Positions 41,304 through 50,314 of a stretch of 64,000 nt of DNA are shown one piece after another; the stretch's first letter is position 1, and every line of letters starts with the position of its first letter. A program made the position numbers and the translations under genes. The stretch spans positions 248,001 to 312,000 of the forward strand of contig NZ_SEWG01000001.1 in assembly GCF_004168255.1 (NCBI RefSeq), read 5' to 3'. The notes below the pieces were generated by a model. It was not told the origin of the DNA. It did no database searches and saw only the letters and a program-made list of their open reading frames with translations. Source of the stretch: Mucilaginibacter terrigena. Its GTDB lineage: Bacteria; Bacteroidota; Bacteroidia; Sphingobacteriales; Sphingobacteriaceae.

Positions 41304-41792
41304 ATGGCTTCAGATAATAATACAGCAGATTATGATAACCTGCAGGAATTAAGCGAAAGTGATTTTGAGATCGTAGACGGGCAGCCCGAGATATTTGGCT
41401 GGGATGTGTGCGATATCCACAAGAACAAAGTAGGCGAGGTATACGAACTGCTATTTGATCCTAAAAGACGAAAGGTGCGCTATATTATAGTAGATATGGA
41501 AAGCAACGACGTTGACCTGGAAGAGGGGCGCGTGTTAGTGCCAATAGAAATAGCCGAATTTGACCTGGACAAGGATACCGTAAAATTACCCGGCGTAAGC
41601 GTTACCAATTTACTTGCCTTGCCGCTCTACGAAAAAGGCCGTGTCATTAATGAAGATACCGACGATGAGATCCGCATTGCGCTTGCAAAGGCCGAAAAAG
41701 ACGCGCCTATCCCGCCGGGTTCACTAAATGTGGGGCAAACAAAATTTTATCTCAAAAATGAGGGTTTTATAGCGGGCGATGATAATGCTTAG
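41304..41792 (+). CDS. PRC-barrel domain protein
   Basis: 162 residues from ATG 41304-41306 (MASDNNTADYD). A PRC barrel occupies about residues 28-100 (PEIFGWDVCDIHKNKVGEVYELLFDPKRRKVRYIIVDM split over two strands). An acidic stretch and a short tail follow. It is cytoplasmic with no signal. PRC-barrel proteins of this kind are often stress-induced in Bacteroidota; no reaction is known. Probably co-transcribed with the OmpA-like gene. Confidence 0.85.
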   Translation: MASDNNTADYDNLQELSESDFEIVDGQPEIFGWDVCDIHKNKVGEVYELLFDPKRRKVRYIIVDMESNDVDLEEGRVLVPIEIAEFDLDKDTVKLPGVSVTNLLALPLYEKGRVINEDTDDEIRIALAKAEKDAPIPPGSLNVGQTKFYLKNEGFIAGDDNA

Positions 41793-41802
41793 CTAAGATC
41801 AA

Positions 41803-41895
41803 ACCCTGTCATCCCGGTCCGTTGATTAACAGACCGGCATCTCTCAATTATACTGATCTTATTGCTGAGAGATCCCGAAATAATTTTCAGGGTAG
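41803..41895. repeat. Palindromic intergenic element (GTCATCCCGGTC type)
   Basis: Contains the inner hairpin CGGTCcgttgattaacaGACCG and the outer words atctctcaat and attgctgagagat, which are complementary. It lies between the convergent PRC-barrel and isochorismatase-like genes. Confidence 0.5.
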
Positions 41896-41923
41896 ACATT
41901 GGTTCTATGTTTACAAAAGCTCA

Positions 41924-42502
41924 TTACTGCCTTATGTTTTTCGCCTGTTCTGTTGTAATTATGGTAGCAAATTCGTCCTTCAAGGTTGCTAACGATACGG
42001 CATGTATAGTATCTGCACTAAAATGTTCCCCGTTTACACCACTCCTGGCAAAGCTCACCGTAGCATCGGCAATAACATAGGTATTGTAGCCTAAGTTGGC
42101 AGCCATCCGGGTGGTGGTAGAAACACAATGTTCTGTAATAAACCCCGCTATTATAACCGATTTTATACCCTGTTCATCTAAAAGTTGCTTTAAGTTAGTG
42201 CCGATAAATGCGCTGTTAACACTTTTGGGTATAATAGTTTCTCCACCAAAAGGCATTGCAGCGGCCATAAAAGCATTACCGGGACTGTTTGCCGATAGCA
42301 GCGAACCGGGCTGGGTGGAGTTGTGTTTTACGTGAAACAGCGGCAGTTTATTTTCGCGCCAATGTTTAAGTAAAGCGGAAATATTTTGCTCGGCGCCGGG
42401 GTTATTCCTGCTGCCGCCCCAATAGGCTAAATTGTTAAAAGCGGTTTGTACATCAATAAGTATAAGTGCCGGCGGGGTTTGTTTTGCGGGTGTGTTCATC
42501 AT
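41924..42502 (-). CDS. Isochorismatase-family cysteine hydrolase
   Basis: 192 residues with the Asp-Lys-Cys triad arrangement: Asp in LILIDVQTAF (about residue 17), Lys in IIPKSVNSAF (about 93) and Cys in ITEHCVSTTTRMAANLGY (about 127). A conserved cis-peptide-like GFITEHC context supports nicotinamidase/isochorismatase-type hydrolases. The reaction cannot be fixed from the sequence. Stands alone. Confidence 0.88.
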   Translation of the reverse strand: MMNTPAKQTPPALILIDVQTAFNNLAYWGGSRNNPGAEQNISALLKHWRENKLPLFHVKHNSTQPGSLLSANSPGNAFMAAAMPFGGETIIPKSVNSAFIGTNLKQLLDEQGIKSVIIAGFITEHCVSTTTRMAANLGYNTYVIADATVSFARSGVNGEHFSADTIHAVSLATLKDEFATIITTEQAKNIRQ

Positions 42503-42612
42503 ATTTATTTATGCAGCAAATATGATACTTAAGTGGGTGGGGCAAATAGTCCATTTTGTTTAATTGAGATAGGCCAGTTTTAAAGGGCTTGTTTAGTTTG
42601 CAGGGTGCTTGT

Positions 42613-44772
42613 TTACCTCAATATATTATCGGTAACCTTTGCTATATCAAGTGTTATTTTATTGATAAAGCCCAACTGCTCCTTCATCAAAAGGTCGTCG
42701 GCAGTTAAGGGTACCGCTACGGTTTCGGGCTTTGGCAAAGTATCTGTTTTTGGTGTTTCCGGCGGCATGGCAATGGTTTCGCCACTCAATTTTTTATCTG
42801 TTTCTTTCAAAACGGCGATACCTCGTTTTACCAATTTTAACATGTCCGGGTGAGGGGGGATCTGCCCTGATCTTATCAATGCCGAAGCTATATTGGCTGT
42901 ATACGATGTTAAAATGTGATTAAGCACCACAAACTTATGGATATCTTTAATACTGCGCTGTTTGCTTTTTGGCTCGGATGTCATACGCTCGAAAGCCGCC
43001 GATAAGTTTGCCGAGTTTACATATACATCTTTACGGGCAAGCTTATACTCGGTTGTTTCAACCACTTTACCCGAAATGCTTTCAGATACCTTTCGCAGAT
43101 AGTTGACATTGGCCGTTATAACAGACCGCAGCGTTTGGTTGATCTGCTCAAACTCCCATGTAGGGAACAAAACATAGCTGGCAATAAACGCGATCCCCGA
43201 CCCAATAAGCGTGTCGATAATACGCTCCTGCGCAACGTTAATAAGCCCTAAGCCCAAAAACTTAAATAGTATCAACACATACGGCGTGGTAAAAATTACA
43301 GCAACAATGTAGTTTAAACGCAAAAAGCTGTACGTACCTATCATAAAAACAATGAGGATAATAAACTGCGCCGTTTTATCCGGGACAAAGTTCAGCACCA
43401 GGATACCAATGGCCCCGCCTGCAATGGTGCCTATCAAACGCTGGTAATTACGTTGTTTTGAAAGGCTGAACCCCGGCTTAAGTATTACAATAATGGTAAG
43501 CAGTACCCAATAGCTGTGGCCGCCAAGCGATACATTTTTGGCCGTAATAAAACCAACCAAACAAACAATTGCCACCCTTAAGGCGTGTTTAAACGCGCCC
43601 GAGTTTAGCGTAAAGTTATCCCAGAAAATATGCGGCGCGTAATCCTGGTGGGTTACAAATTTAGAATACTCTACATCTGTGGGGCTTTGCACCAAACCCT
43701 CTGATGCTTTGGAGTGATAATATTTATAAATATTGGAGATACTCTTGCTCAGGTCGCGCAGGTTTATCAATATCTTTTTCAGTACCAGGTTACTGGTTTC
43801 CTTATCATCGGTACCAACAGCATCAATTTTTAGCTTCAATTGTTCCAGCCGCAGTTCCAGGTTGCTTAGTTTTTCGGGCCTGTCGTTGGCCAGTATGGCG
43901 TAGCCGATGTTATCCAGGTCATCGGCAACATGATGCAAAAAACCGGCTATTTCGTTTAAAACCCCCGTTTTTTCAAACCTTACGCGGATAGATTCATAAT
44001 CATAGTGGGTGGCCATTATCTGCTCAAACATATCCACCAGGTCGATGAAAGTTAGTATGATGATGCGGCTGGCCGGGGTAGATTCCTTCACCATTAAGCG
44101 GCTCTTAAATAGTATCTCGCGCACGGCGTCCTGGTGGTTGCTCACCTGTATCTGCTGCAATACCAGCTTGCGGTAATTAGCATCAATATCGGTGGTGTGA
44201 ATATAAAAATCGGCCTTTATGCGCAAAAAACGGGCAATATCGGCAACGTTCTCGCCCAGTATCTGCTGCGCCGCGCGATAAGGCCTAAGCCCTACAAACA
44301 CCAGGCTAAAAACCATATACCACAAGCCGCCGCCCACAAGCGTGGCACAAAAGGCAGGCAGTTGTGGCGGGGGCACTTCCTTATCCATCATCAGTATCAT
44401 AATAAGCAAGGCCGATGTGCCTATTGATGCCGTCCTGTTGCCATAAACCGTAAACATCGAAAACAGGAAGGAAGCTAATGTGATTTCCAGGCCCAGGGTA
44501 TAAACGTTAAGCCTTGCAAAGCCGGTAATAATAGCTACCGCCAGCATACATAAATTACCCGCTGCCATGGCATTACGTTTGTGCGATACCGGACCGGGGC
44601 CGTCAACTGTGCATATGCAGAGCGCGCCAAGCGACATGGTTAACCCCATGCTAAAATCGCCCAGTTGTATCATTACCAAGGTGGGTATCAAAATACCCGC
44701 AGACATGCGCAACCCGTCAGAAAAATACTGGCTGTAAAAAAAGCTTTTTATTTCTCTTTTATGGTTGTTCAT
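42613..44772 (-). CDS. FUSC/YccS-like inner-membrane protein
   Basis: 719 residues with two clusters of transmembrane helices (about 15-160 and 385-520) separated by a long soluble helical region. A cytoplasmic C-terminal domain of about 150 residues has a Pro/Thr-rich segment (IAMPPETPKTDTLPKPETV). This is the architecture of the fusaric-acid-resistance/YccS family of putative efflux proteins. No membrane-fusion partner (HlyD/AaeA) is adjacent, so substrate and energy source are unknown. Confidence 0.85.
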   Translation of the reverse strand: MNNHKREIKSFFYSQYFSDGLRMSAGILIPTLVMIQLGDFSMGLTMSLGALCICTVDGPGPVSHKRNAMAAGNLCMLAVAIITGFARLNVYTLGLEITLASFLFSMFTVYGNRTASIGTSALLIMILMMDKEVPPPQLPAFCATLVGGGLWYMVFSLVFVGLRPYRAAQQILGENVADIARFLRIKADFYIHTTDIDANYRKLVLQQIQVSNHQDAVREILFKSRLMVKESTPASRIIILTFIDLVDMFEQIMATHYDYESIRVRFEKTGVLNEIAGFLHHVADDLDNIGYAILANDRPEKLSNLELRLEQLKLKIDAVGTDDKETSNLVLKKILINLRDLSKSISNIYKYYHSKASEGLVQSPTDVEYSKFVTHQDYAPHIFWDNFTLNSGAFKHALRVAIVCLVGFITAKNVSLGGHSYWVLLTIIVILKPGFSLSKQRNYQRLIGTIAGGAIGILVLNFVPDKTAQFIILIVFMIGTYSFLRLNYIVAVIFTTPYVLILFKFLGLGLINVAQERIIDTLIGSGIAFIASYVLFPTWEFEQINQTLRSVITANVNYLRKVSESISGKVVETTEYKLARKDVYVNSANLSAAFERMTSEPKSKQRSIKDIHKFVVLNHILTSYTANIASALIRSGQIPPHPDMLKLVKRGIAVLKETDKKLSGETIAMPPETPKTDTLPKPETVAVPLTADDLLMKEQLGFINKITLDIAKVTDNILR

Positions 44773-44961
44773 CTACTTATTATTGGGCAGTTGTTTCAAT
44801 AAGCGAAATTAAACAAATAAAATGTTTACTGTTTTGTAATAACAATTATTGCATTAAAATGTATAAACTGTTATTAATTTTTTATTTTTTTCCCTATTTT
44901 AATTTTAGATAGTTAAATTACGCCGTTAATACCCCTGTAAATTTTATAAACATCTTCAATT

Positions 44962-47535
44962 ATGCCAGCTACCTTAAGGCTCAGTCAAAAAGAATCGATA
45001 TTTAACCACGAAGTTGTAAAGCGCTTTGAGCTATACAACAGCTTGTTTCAAACATTGCCTTTTTACCAGGTTAAGGACACGGGTATATTGCTGCCGTTTT
45101 TCAGCTCGCATTGCGATAAGGGGACGGTAAGCCAGCTATCACCAACAGAAATTATAGAGTCGTTCTTTAAAAAATATGTGCCTGGTATCGATCAGCGCGA
45201 GCAGATAAACCGCTTATTCAGGTTTATACAATATATTGAGCGCCAGGTGGTTTTGTTTGATGCCATTGAAGATTCGTCGTTCAGCAAAATAGGCCGGGTT
45301 GATGATACGGGTACCCTGCAAAGTATGGTGCAGCAGGCATCGCAAAGCGAGCAGGCCAGGGCAAACATCAGCAAACAGCTTAAAGATTTTTCGTTAAGGC
45401 TGGTGCTTACCGCGCACCCTACGCAGTTTTACCCCGGTACGGTACTGGGTATTATGACAGACCTGATAGAGGCGCTTAAAACAAACGATATCCCGTCAAT
45501 TGATGTTTTATTACAGCAATTGGGTAAAACGCCGTTCTTTAATAAAACTTCGCCAACACCGGTTGACGAAGCAGCCAGCCTGGTTTGGTTCCTGGAGAAT
45601 ATATTTTACCACGCTTTATCGGGTATCCAGTCAAAGCTGGAGGATGAGTTTGATATAGAGGGTAACCAGCAGGTACTTGAGCTTGGCTTTTGGCCCGGCG
45701 GCGACCGCGACGGTAACCCTAACGTAACTACCGAAACTACGCTGTCGGTATCGTCAATGTTAAGGCAGGTGATATACCGCTGTTATTACCGCGATTTCAG
45801 GAACCTGAAACGCCGTATCACTTTCCGTGGCTTTGCCGATAATATTAGCCAGCTGGAAAAACTGCTTTATACCAATGCCTTTGGCACACCCAACAACCCG
45901 AAAGACCTGCAACCCGAACTGCTGAAACTCCTGAAATCAATGCGGCAAACGCTGGTAACCGAGCACGACAGCCTGTTTTTAAATATAGTAGATAACCTGA
46001 TCCAAAAGGTGCAGCTTTTCGGCTCGTACTTCGCAACGCTGGATATAAGGCAGGATAGCCGTGTGCTGCGCGATGTATTTAAATACACTACCGAAAAAGT
46101 TTATACCGGCGTGCCAAAAAATTATGCCGATATGGGCGAGGAAGCCAAAATCAAAAGCCTTCCGTTTAACCAGGCCGATTTTAAATGCCCCGCAAACGCC
46201 GAACCGCTGATCCGCGATACGCTGGATACCATCAGGCTGATGAAACAGATCCAGCATACCAATGGCGAAAAGGGGTGTCAGCGCTTTATCATCAGCAATT
46301 GCCAGGAAGCATCAGATATTTTACAGCTTATAGCATTGTTTTTGTGGAGTGGCTGGGAAAAAGATAAACTGAGCGTTGATTTTATGCCCTTGTTTGAAAC
46401 CGTTAACGATCTGAAACAGGCCAGCGAAGTGATGGAGAAATTATACACACACCCGTTCTATAAATCGCACCTTAAAAAACGTGGTAACAGGCAAACTATT
46501 ATGCTTGGCTTTAGCGACAGTACCAAGGATGGCGGCTACCTGATGGCCAACTGGAGCATATACAAAGCCAAGGTGGAGCTAACCGCCATGGCCCGTAAAC
46601 ATAACATAGACCTGGCCTTTTTTGACGGCCGCGGCGGCCCGCCGGCACGTGGCGGCGGTAAAACACACCGTTTTTACGCGTCGATGGGGAAAGAGATAGC
46701 AAACGACCATATTCAGCTGACCATACAGGGGCAAACCGTAAGTTCGCAATATGGGTCGGTAGAAACGGCGAGGTTCAATACCGGGCAATTGATCAATGCC
46801 GGTATCATCAGCGCCCTGCACCCCAACCATAACGACCTGCTGGATAACCGCCACAAGGCCCTGATAGCCGAAATGGCCGAAGAAAGCCACGGATTGTTCC
46901 TGGCCCTGCGCGAACACCCGCTGTTCATGGAATATTTGGAAAACTACAGTCCGCTGAAATTGCTGTCGCATATCAACATCAGCAGCAGGCCAACCAAACG
47001 TAATGCCGATGCCAAACTAAAGCTGGAGGATCTGCGCGCCATCAGTTTTGTAACCTCGTGGAGCCAGCTAAAACAAAACATACCGGGCTTTTACGGTGTG
47101 GGCACCGCTTTAAAAAAGATGAAAGATAACGGCAGCTGGGACGAAGTAAAAGAGCTTTACCAAAACTCGGGATTTTTTAAAACCATGCTGGATAACTGTA
47201 TGATGTCGATGTCGAAATCTGATTTCAGGGTTACGGCTTATATGGAAAAGGATAAAAAGTTTGGCCCTTTCTGGAAAGGCCTGAAAGCCGAATACGAGCT
47301 TACCCTGAAGATGCTGCTGGAACTCACCGAAACGAAAGTGCTGATGGAAGAGTTCCCGGTCGACCGCCGTTCTATCGCCATCCGCGAAAAAATAGTGTTG
47401 CCGCTGGTTATTATTCAGCATTACGCCCTGCAGTGCCTTAAGCATACCAAAGACGAAGAACTGACCGGTATTTACAATAAGCTGGTGATACGTACCGTAT
47501 ACGGTATTGTAAACGCGGGACGGAATTTGGCGTAA
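44962..47535 (+). CDS. ppc: Phosphoenolpyruvate carboxylase
   Basis: Anaplerotic carboxylation of PEP to oxaloacetate. 857 residues, slightly shorter than E. coli (883). Catalytic contexts: LTAHPTQFYPGT (about residue 148), GFWPGGDRDGNPNVT (about 240), and FFDGRGGPPARGGGKTH (about 555) in place of the better-known F-H-G-R-G-G loop. The C-terminus VNAGRNLA corresponds to the family's QNTG-type end but with changed residues. The gene stands alone on the + strand with an AT-rich upstream region (44773-44961). Confidence 0.93.
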   Translation: MPATLRLSQKESIFNHEVVKRFELYNSLFQTLPFYQVKDTGILLPFFSSHCDKGTVSQLSPTEIIESFFKKYVPGIDQREQINRLFRFIQYIERQVVLFDAIEDSSFSKIGRVDDTGTLQSMVQQASQSEQARANISKQLKDFSLRLVLTAHPTQFYPGTVLGIMTDLIEALKTNDIPSIDVLLQQLGKTPFFNKTSPTPVDEAASLVWFLENIFYHALSGIQSKLEDEFDIEGNQQVLELGFWPGGDRDGNPNVTTETTLSVSSMLRQVIYRCYYRDFRNLKRRITFRGFADNISQLEKLLYTNAFGTPNNPKDLQPELLKLLKSMRQTLVTEHDSLFLNIVDNLIQKVQLFGSYFATLDIRQDSRVLRDVFKYTTEKVYTGVPKNYADMGEEAKIKSLPFNQADFKCPANAEPLIRDTLDTIRLMKQIQHTNGEKGCQRFIISNCQEASDILQLIALFLWSGWEKDKLSVDFMPLFETVNDLKQASEVMEKLYTHPFYKSHLKKRGNRQTIMLGFSDSTKDGGYLMANWSIYKAKVELTAMARKHNIDLAFFDGRGGPPARGGGKTHRFYASMGKEIANDHIQLTIQGQTVSSQYGSVETARFNTGQLINAGIISALHPNHNDLLDNRHKALIAEMAEESHGLFLALREHPLFMEYLENYSPLKLLSHINISSRPTKRNADAKLKLEDLRAISFVTSWSQLKQNIPGFYGVGTALKKMKDNGSWDEVKELYQNSGFFKTMLDNCMMSMSKSDFRVTAYMEKDKKFGPFWKGLKAEYELTLKMLLELTETKVLMEEFPVDRRSIAIREKIVLPLVIIQHYALQCLKHTKDEELTGIYNKLVIRTVYGIVNAGRNLA

Positions 47536-47542
47536 AAGCCAA

Positions 47543-47680
47543 TAACTCCCTCCCCACGGGAGGGCAGGGAGGGGTTAATGAATTTATAACACGCTAAACC
47601 CCTCCCTGCTACCACACATTCCATCGCACCCCTCCCAAGGGATGGAATTGAATTTGCTGCCGCGAGGCTGTGCCTCGTGG
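47543..47680. repeat. CT-rich palindromic repeats after ppc
   Basis: Words cctccccacgggagggcagg and aacccctccctgctacc, plus cccctcccaagggatgg, are mutually complementary. They are followed by the hairpin CCGCGAGGC-TGT-GCCTCGTGG (47660-47680, one wobble). No T-tract, so they may be structured RNA or repeats rather than a classic terminator. The remainder to 47828 is the AT-rich promoter region of the next gene. Confidence 0.5.
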
Positions 47681-47828
47681 TATTGCATGGCTTCAGCTTT
47701 CAGCTAAAACATTCTCTAAATTTTACCAAAACGACAATTTGTAAACCAATTGTAAATTAAAATTCCGTTATTGTAAACAGGATAGGCTTAAACTTGTTAA
47801 CTAAGTATTATAAGCTTAACATTTTACG

Positions 47829-48353
47829 ATGAAAAGAACATTTGGTATAGCATTAACATTAATTGTACTTGTACTTACGCAAGCTTGTAATAACCGTAAA
47901 GCAAAAAATTATAACAAGATAAGCCAGGCAAACGAAGAGGGTATCTCTTTTGTACAAAGCGCGCTTGAATCCGGCGCAGCCGAAATAAAGGTGTCGCAAC
48001 TGGCATTAACCAACTCTAAAAATGCCGAAGTACTGGAGTTTGCAAAGATGATAATTGCCGACCATACCAACTCGGATGCCGAACTGAAGAAGATCTCGGG
48101 CAGTAAGCCTGTAAATGACACAATCACTGTTGCCCACGAGCAATTATTAGCCAGCTTAGCCAAAAAAACAGGGCACGAATTTGATAAAGAATACATGCAG
48201 GTAATGGTTAACGACCATGAGAACGCCATAAAGGTTTTTAAAATCGGCGAAACCAATACCGATAAAAAGCTAAAAGATTTTGCCGACAAAACATTGCCAA
48301 AGCTACAGGAGCACCTGAAACAGGCAAATGCGATATGCCTTGGCCTAAAATAG
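47829..48353 (+). CDS. DUF4142 family lipoprotein
   Basis: 174 residues. Lipobox LTQAC (Cys at 20) predicts a lipoprotein. The DUF4142 domain covers about residues 35-170 (ISFVQSALESGAAEIKVSQLAL; NAEVLEFAKMIIADHTNSDAELKKI; FDKEYMQVMVNDHENAIKVFK; TLPKLQEHLKQANAI), a ferritin-like helical family of unknown function. Its stop overlaps the end of the convergent DUF763 gene by 9 bp. Confidence 0.9.
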   Translation: MKRTFGIALTLIVLVLTQACNNRKAKNYNKISQANEEGISFVQSALESGAAEIKVSQLALTNSKNAEVLEFAKMIIADHTNSDAELKKISGSKPVNDTITVAHEQLLASLAKKTGHEFDKEYMQVMVNDHENAIKVFKIGETNTDKKLKDFADKTLPKLQEHLKQANAICLGLK

Positions 48354-49547
48354 TTTTAACTGTTGCTGCACAGGCGGCTTAGCTTTACCAAAAACTGTAC
48401 GCCCGCCGTACTTCCACGAATCATTTCTTTCTTTTTCTATCACCTTATCAAAGTTGGCGTTGGGGATAAAATCCTTTTCAGCAGCTTGCGCGATGCTGGT
48501 GAGGCGTTTGATGGCCTCGCTTTTATCACTGTTGCCCAGTTTGGCTTTGTGGATGGCTGTTTGCAACACGCCAATGGTTTCGTCATAAACTTTTGTAGGT
48601 ACCGGGAAGGGGTGCCCATCCTTGCCGCCATGCGCGAACGAGAACCTTGCCGGGTCCTTAAACCTTGATGGCGTGCCATGGATCACCTCGCTTACCAATG
48701 CCAGCGATTGCAGCGTACGCGGCCCAAGGCCTTGCAATAATAATAGATCTTCAAAATCTTTAGGCTGCTTCTCTTGTGCCAGCCAAAGTACCGCCCCCAG
48801 GCGCTTCAGGTCTATATCCTTTGCTGTAACCTCGTGGTGGTTTGGCATCACCAGTTTGCTGATCTCTTTCAGCATCCGGTCGGGCTGTTCGGCGGCAATC
48901 TGCATTACGCCACTGCGCGAGGTGTTTGCCAGCTTATCAGCCATGTTTAAGATCAATCCGTTGTTTTGGCCGTGGATGGCGGTATGCGGGTCTTCCACAA
49001 ATGAGGTTAGCTGTTCCGAATGCCAGTGGTAGCGCCGGGCGGTGCGGCTCAGGTCGCTCATGCCTTGCTGCACAACGGCCCATTTACCGGTATCGCTTAA
49101 AATAAAATTGTGGGTATATAGCTGAAAGCCGTCCTGTATGGCGGTGTTATCAACCTTAGCACTTAGCTTGCTGCATTTCACCAGGTAGTTGCCATCAAGC
49201 CCGGTGGTGTTGCAAACCTTATAGAGTTCCTCGGGTGTTTTGGTAGAGTGTTTGCCCTTGCCACCACAAATATAAATGCCCAACTCGCGGCTGTGTGGGT
49301 TTACCGCGCGTTTTAAAGCGCCCATTACCGACGTAGTAATACCCGACGAATGCCAGTCCATACCCATTACCGCGCCCAGGCTCTGGAACCAGAAAGGATC
49401 GCTCAGGCGGCGCAACACTTCGTCCTTGCCATAATCCATCACAATAGTTTCCATTACGGCCAGGCCCAGCTTTGCCATCCGCTCGGCAAGCCAAACAGGC
49501 ACATAACCATAATGCAATGGCAGATCGGCACTCCCGGAACGCTTCAT
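48345..49547 (-). CDS. DUF763 domain protein
   Basis: 400 residues, full-length match in character to DUF763 (starts MKRSGSADLPLHYG; FQSLGAVMGMDWHSSGITTSVMGALK; GQNNGLILNMADKLANTSRSG). A helix-hairpin-helix-like segment LLLQGLGPRTLQSLALVSEVIHG near residue 270 resembles DNA-binding elements. The family is shared with archaea and has no assigned reaction. Convergent with DUF4142. Confidence 0.88.
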   Translation of the reverse strand: MKRSGSADLPLHYGYVPVWLAERMAKLGLAVMETIVMDYGKDEVLRRLSDPFWFQSLGAVMGMDWHSSGITTSVMGALKRAVNPHSRELGIYICGGKGKHSTKTPEELYKVCNTTGLDGNYLVKCSKLSAKVDNTAIQDGFQLYTHNFILSDTGKWAVVQQGMSDLSRTARRYHWHSEQLTSFVEDPHTAIHGQNNGLILNMADKLANTSRSGVMQIAAEQPDRMLKEISKLVMPNHHEVTAKDIDLKRLGAVLWLAQEKQPKDFEDLLLLQGLGPRTLQSLALVSEVIHGTPSRFKDPARFSFAHGGKDGHPFPVPTKVYDETIGVLQTAIHKAKLGNSDKSEAIKRLTSIAQAAEKDFIPNANFDKVIEKERNDSWKYGGRTVFGKAKPPVQQQLKLF

Positions 49548-49593
49548 GCTAACAAAGTTAGCAATTAATTTAGATTTTAAAGTTATAAAACTG

Positions 49594-49712
49594 TGTCATT
49601 GCGAGGCACTGTAGGGAAAGGAGCGGTGGTGTGCCGCGGCAACCTCGTAGATGGGATAGGGGTAATGCACTGGCTACGAGGTTGCTTCGTCGCTACGCTT
49701 CTCGCAATGACA
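49594..49712. repeat. Palindromic intergenic element, GTCATTGCGAGG family
   Basis: The outer arms TGTCATTGCGAG (49594-49605) and CTCGCAATGACA (49701-49712) are perfectly complementary. The inner arms GCAACCTCGTAG (49639-49650) and CTACGAGGTTGC (49674-49685) are too. It is a nested hairpin between DUF763 and DUF4268. Confidence 0.8.
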
Positions 49713-49731
49713 TGGTGGAGAGAAACGGGTC

Positions 49732-50187
49732 TTATACCTCAAACGCCACCTTCACATCGTTCCAAAACTCATCAAGCGCTATGATCCGCGGTTTAAAAAA
49801 CGAGATCAGCTTTGGCCAGTCTTCTTTTTGGAATATGCTGACAGGCAAGATCCCGGTATAAATACGACTGACGGTTTTGCCATGTTCGTCGGTGGTATGT
49901 AGCTGCCAATCCCATTCTTCGCCAAGCGTACTGTGCAACATGGTTTTATAAGTAGCAAATTGCTCAAAAAATAATTGCTGTAATTCTTTATCCGGATGGG
50001 TGATGTCTATAGAGATATTGGCCCTTTTATTATCAGCCTGCATCCTGAAAAAGATGTGCTTTACCCCGGTTTTATAATTGATCCAGTTAGTGCGCAGCCC
50101 TTCGGCCGAAAGCACCGGCCCCATGTACTGCCCGAACACTGTCCAAAATGCCTGCTTTAACTGTGTTGCCTGATCTTTTGAGTACAT
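49732..50187 (-). CDS. DUF4268 domain protein
   Basis: 151 residues, a compact alpha/beta protein (QAFWTVFGQYMGPVLSAEGLRTNWINYKTG split over helices; RIYTGILPVSIFQKEDW; the C-terminus ALDEFWNDVKVAFEV). It matches what I know of DUF4268, a family with a nuclease-like fold sometimes fused to helicase or endonuclease parts but usually free-standing in Bacteroidota. Function unknown. Confidence 0.78.
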   Translation of the reverse strand: MYSKDQATQLKQAFWTVFGQYMGPVLSAEGLRTNWINYKTGVKHIFFRMQADNKRANISIDITHPDKELQQLFFEQFATYKTMLHSTLGEEWDWQLHTTDEHGKTVSRIYTGILPVSIFQKEDWPKLISFFKPRIIALDEFWNDVKVAFEV

Positions 50188-50207
50188 AGAATGGTTAAAA
50201 AGTCGCT

Positions 50208-50309
50208 GTCATTTCGAGGGAAGCGCAGCGACGAGAAATCTTGTTCATGATGCAAAGTTCACCGCCTGTCATTGAACAAGATTTCTCCTCGTACCTCGTT
50301 CGAAATGAC
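50208..50309. repeat. Palindromic intergenic element, GTCATTTCGA family
   Basis: GTCATTTCGA (50208-50217) pairs with TCGAAATGAC (50300-50309). GAGAAATCTTGTTCA (about 50234-50248) pairs with TGAACAAGATTTCTC (about 50273-50287). It lies between DUF4268 and the end of the GH3 gene, and is closely related to the copy at 7684-7812. Confidence 0.8.
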
Positions 50310-50314
50310 TTTTG

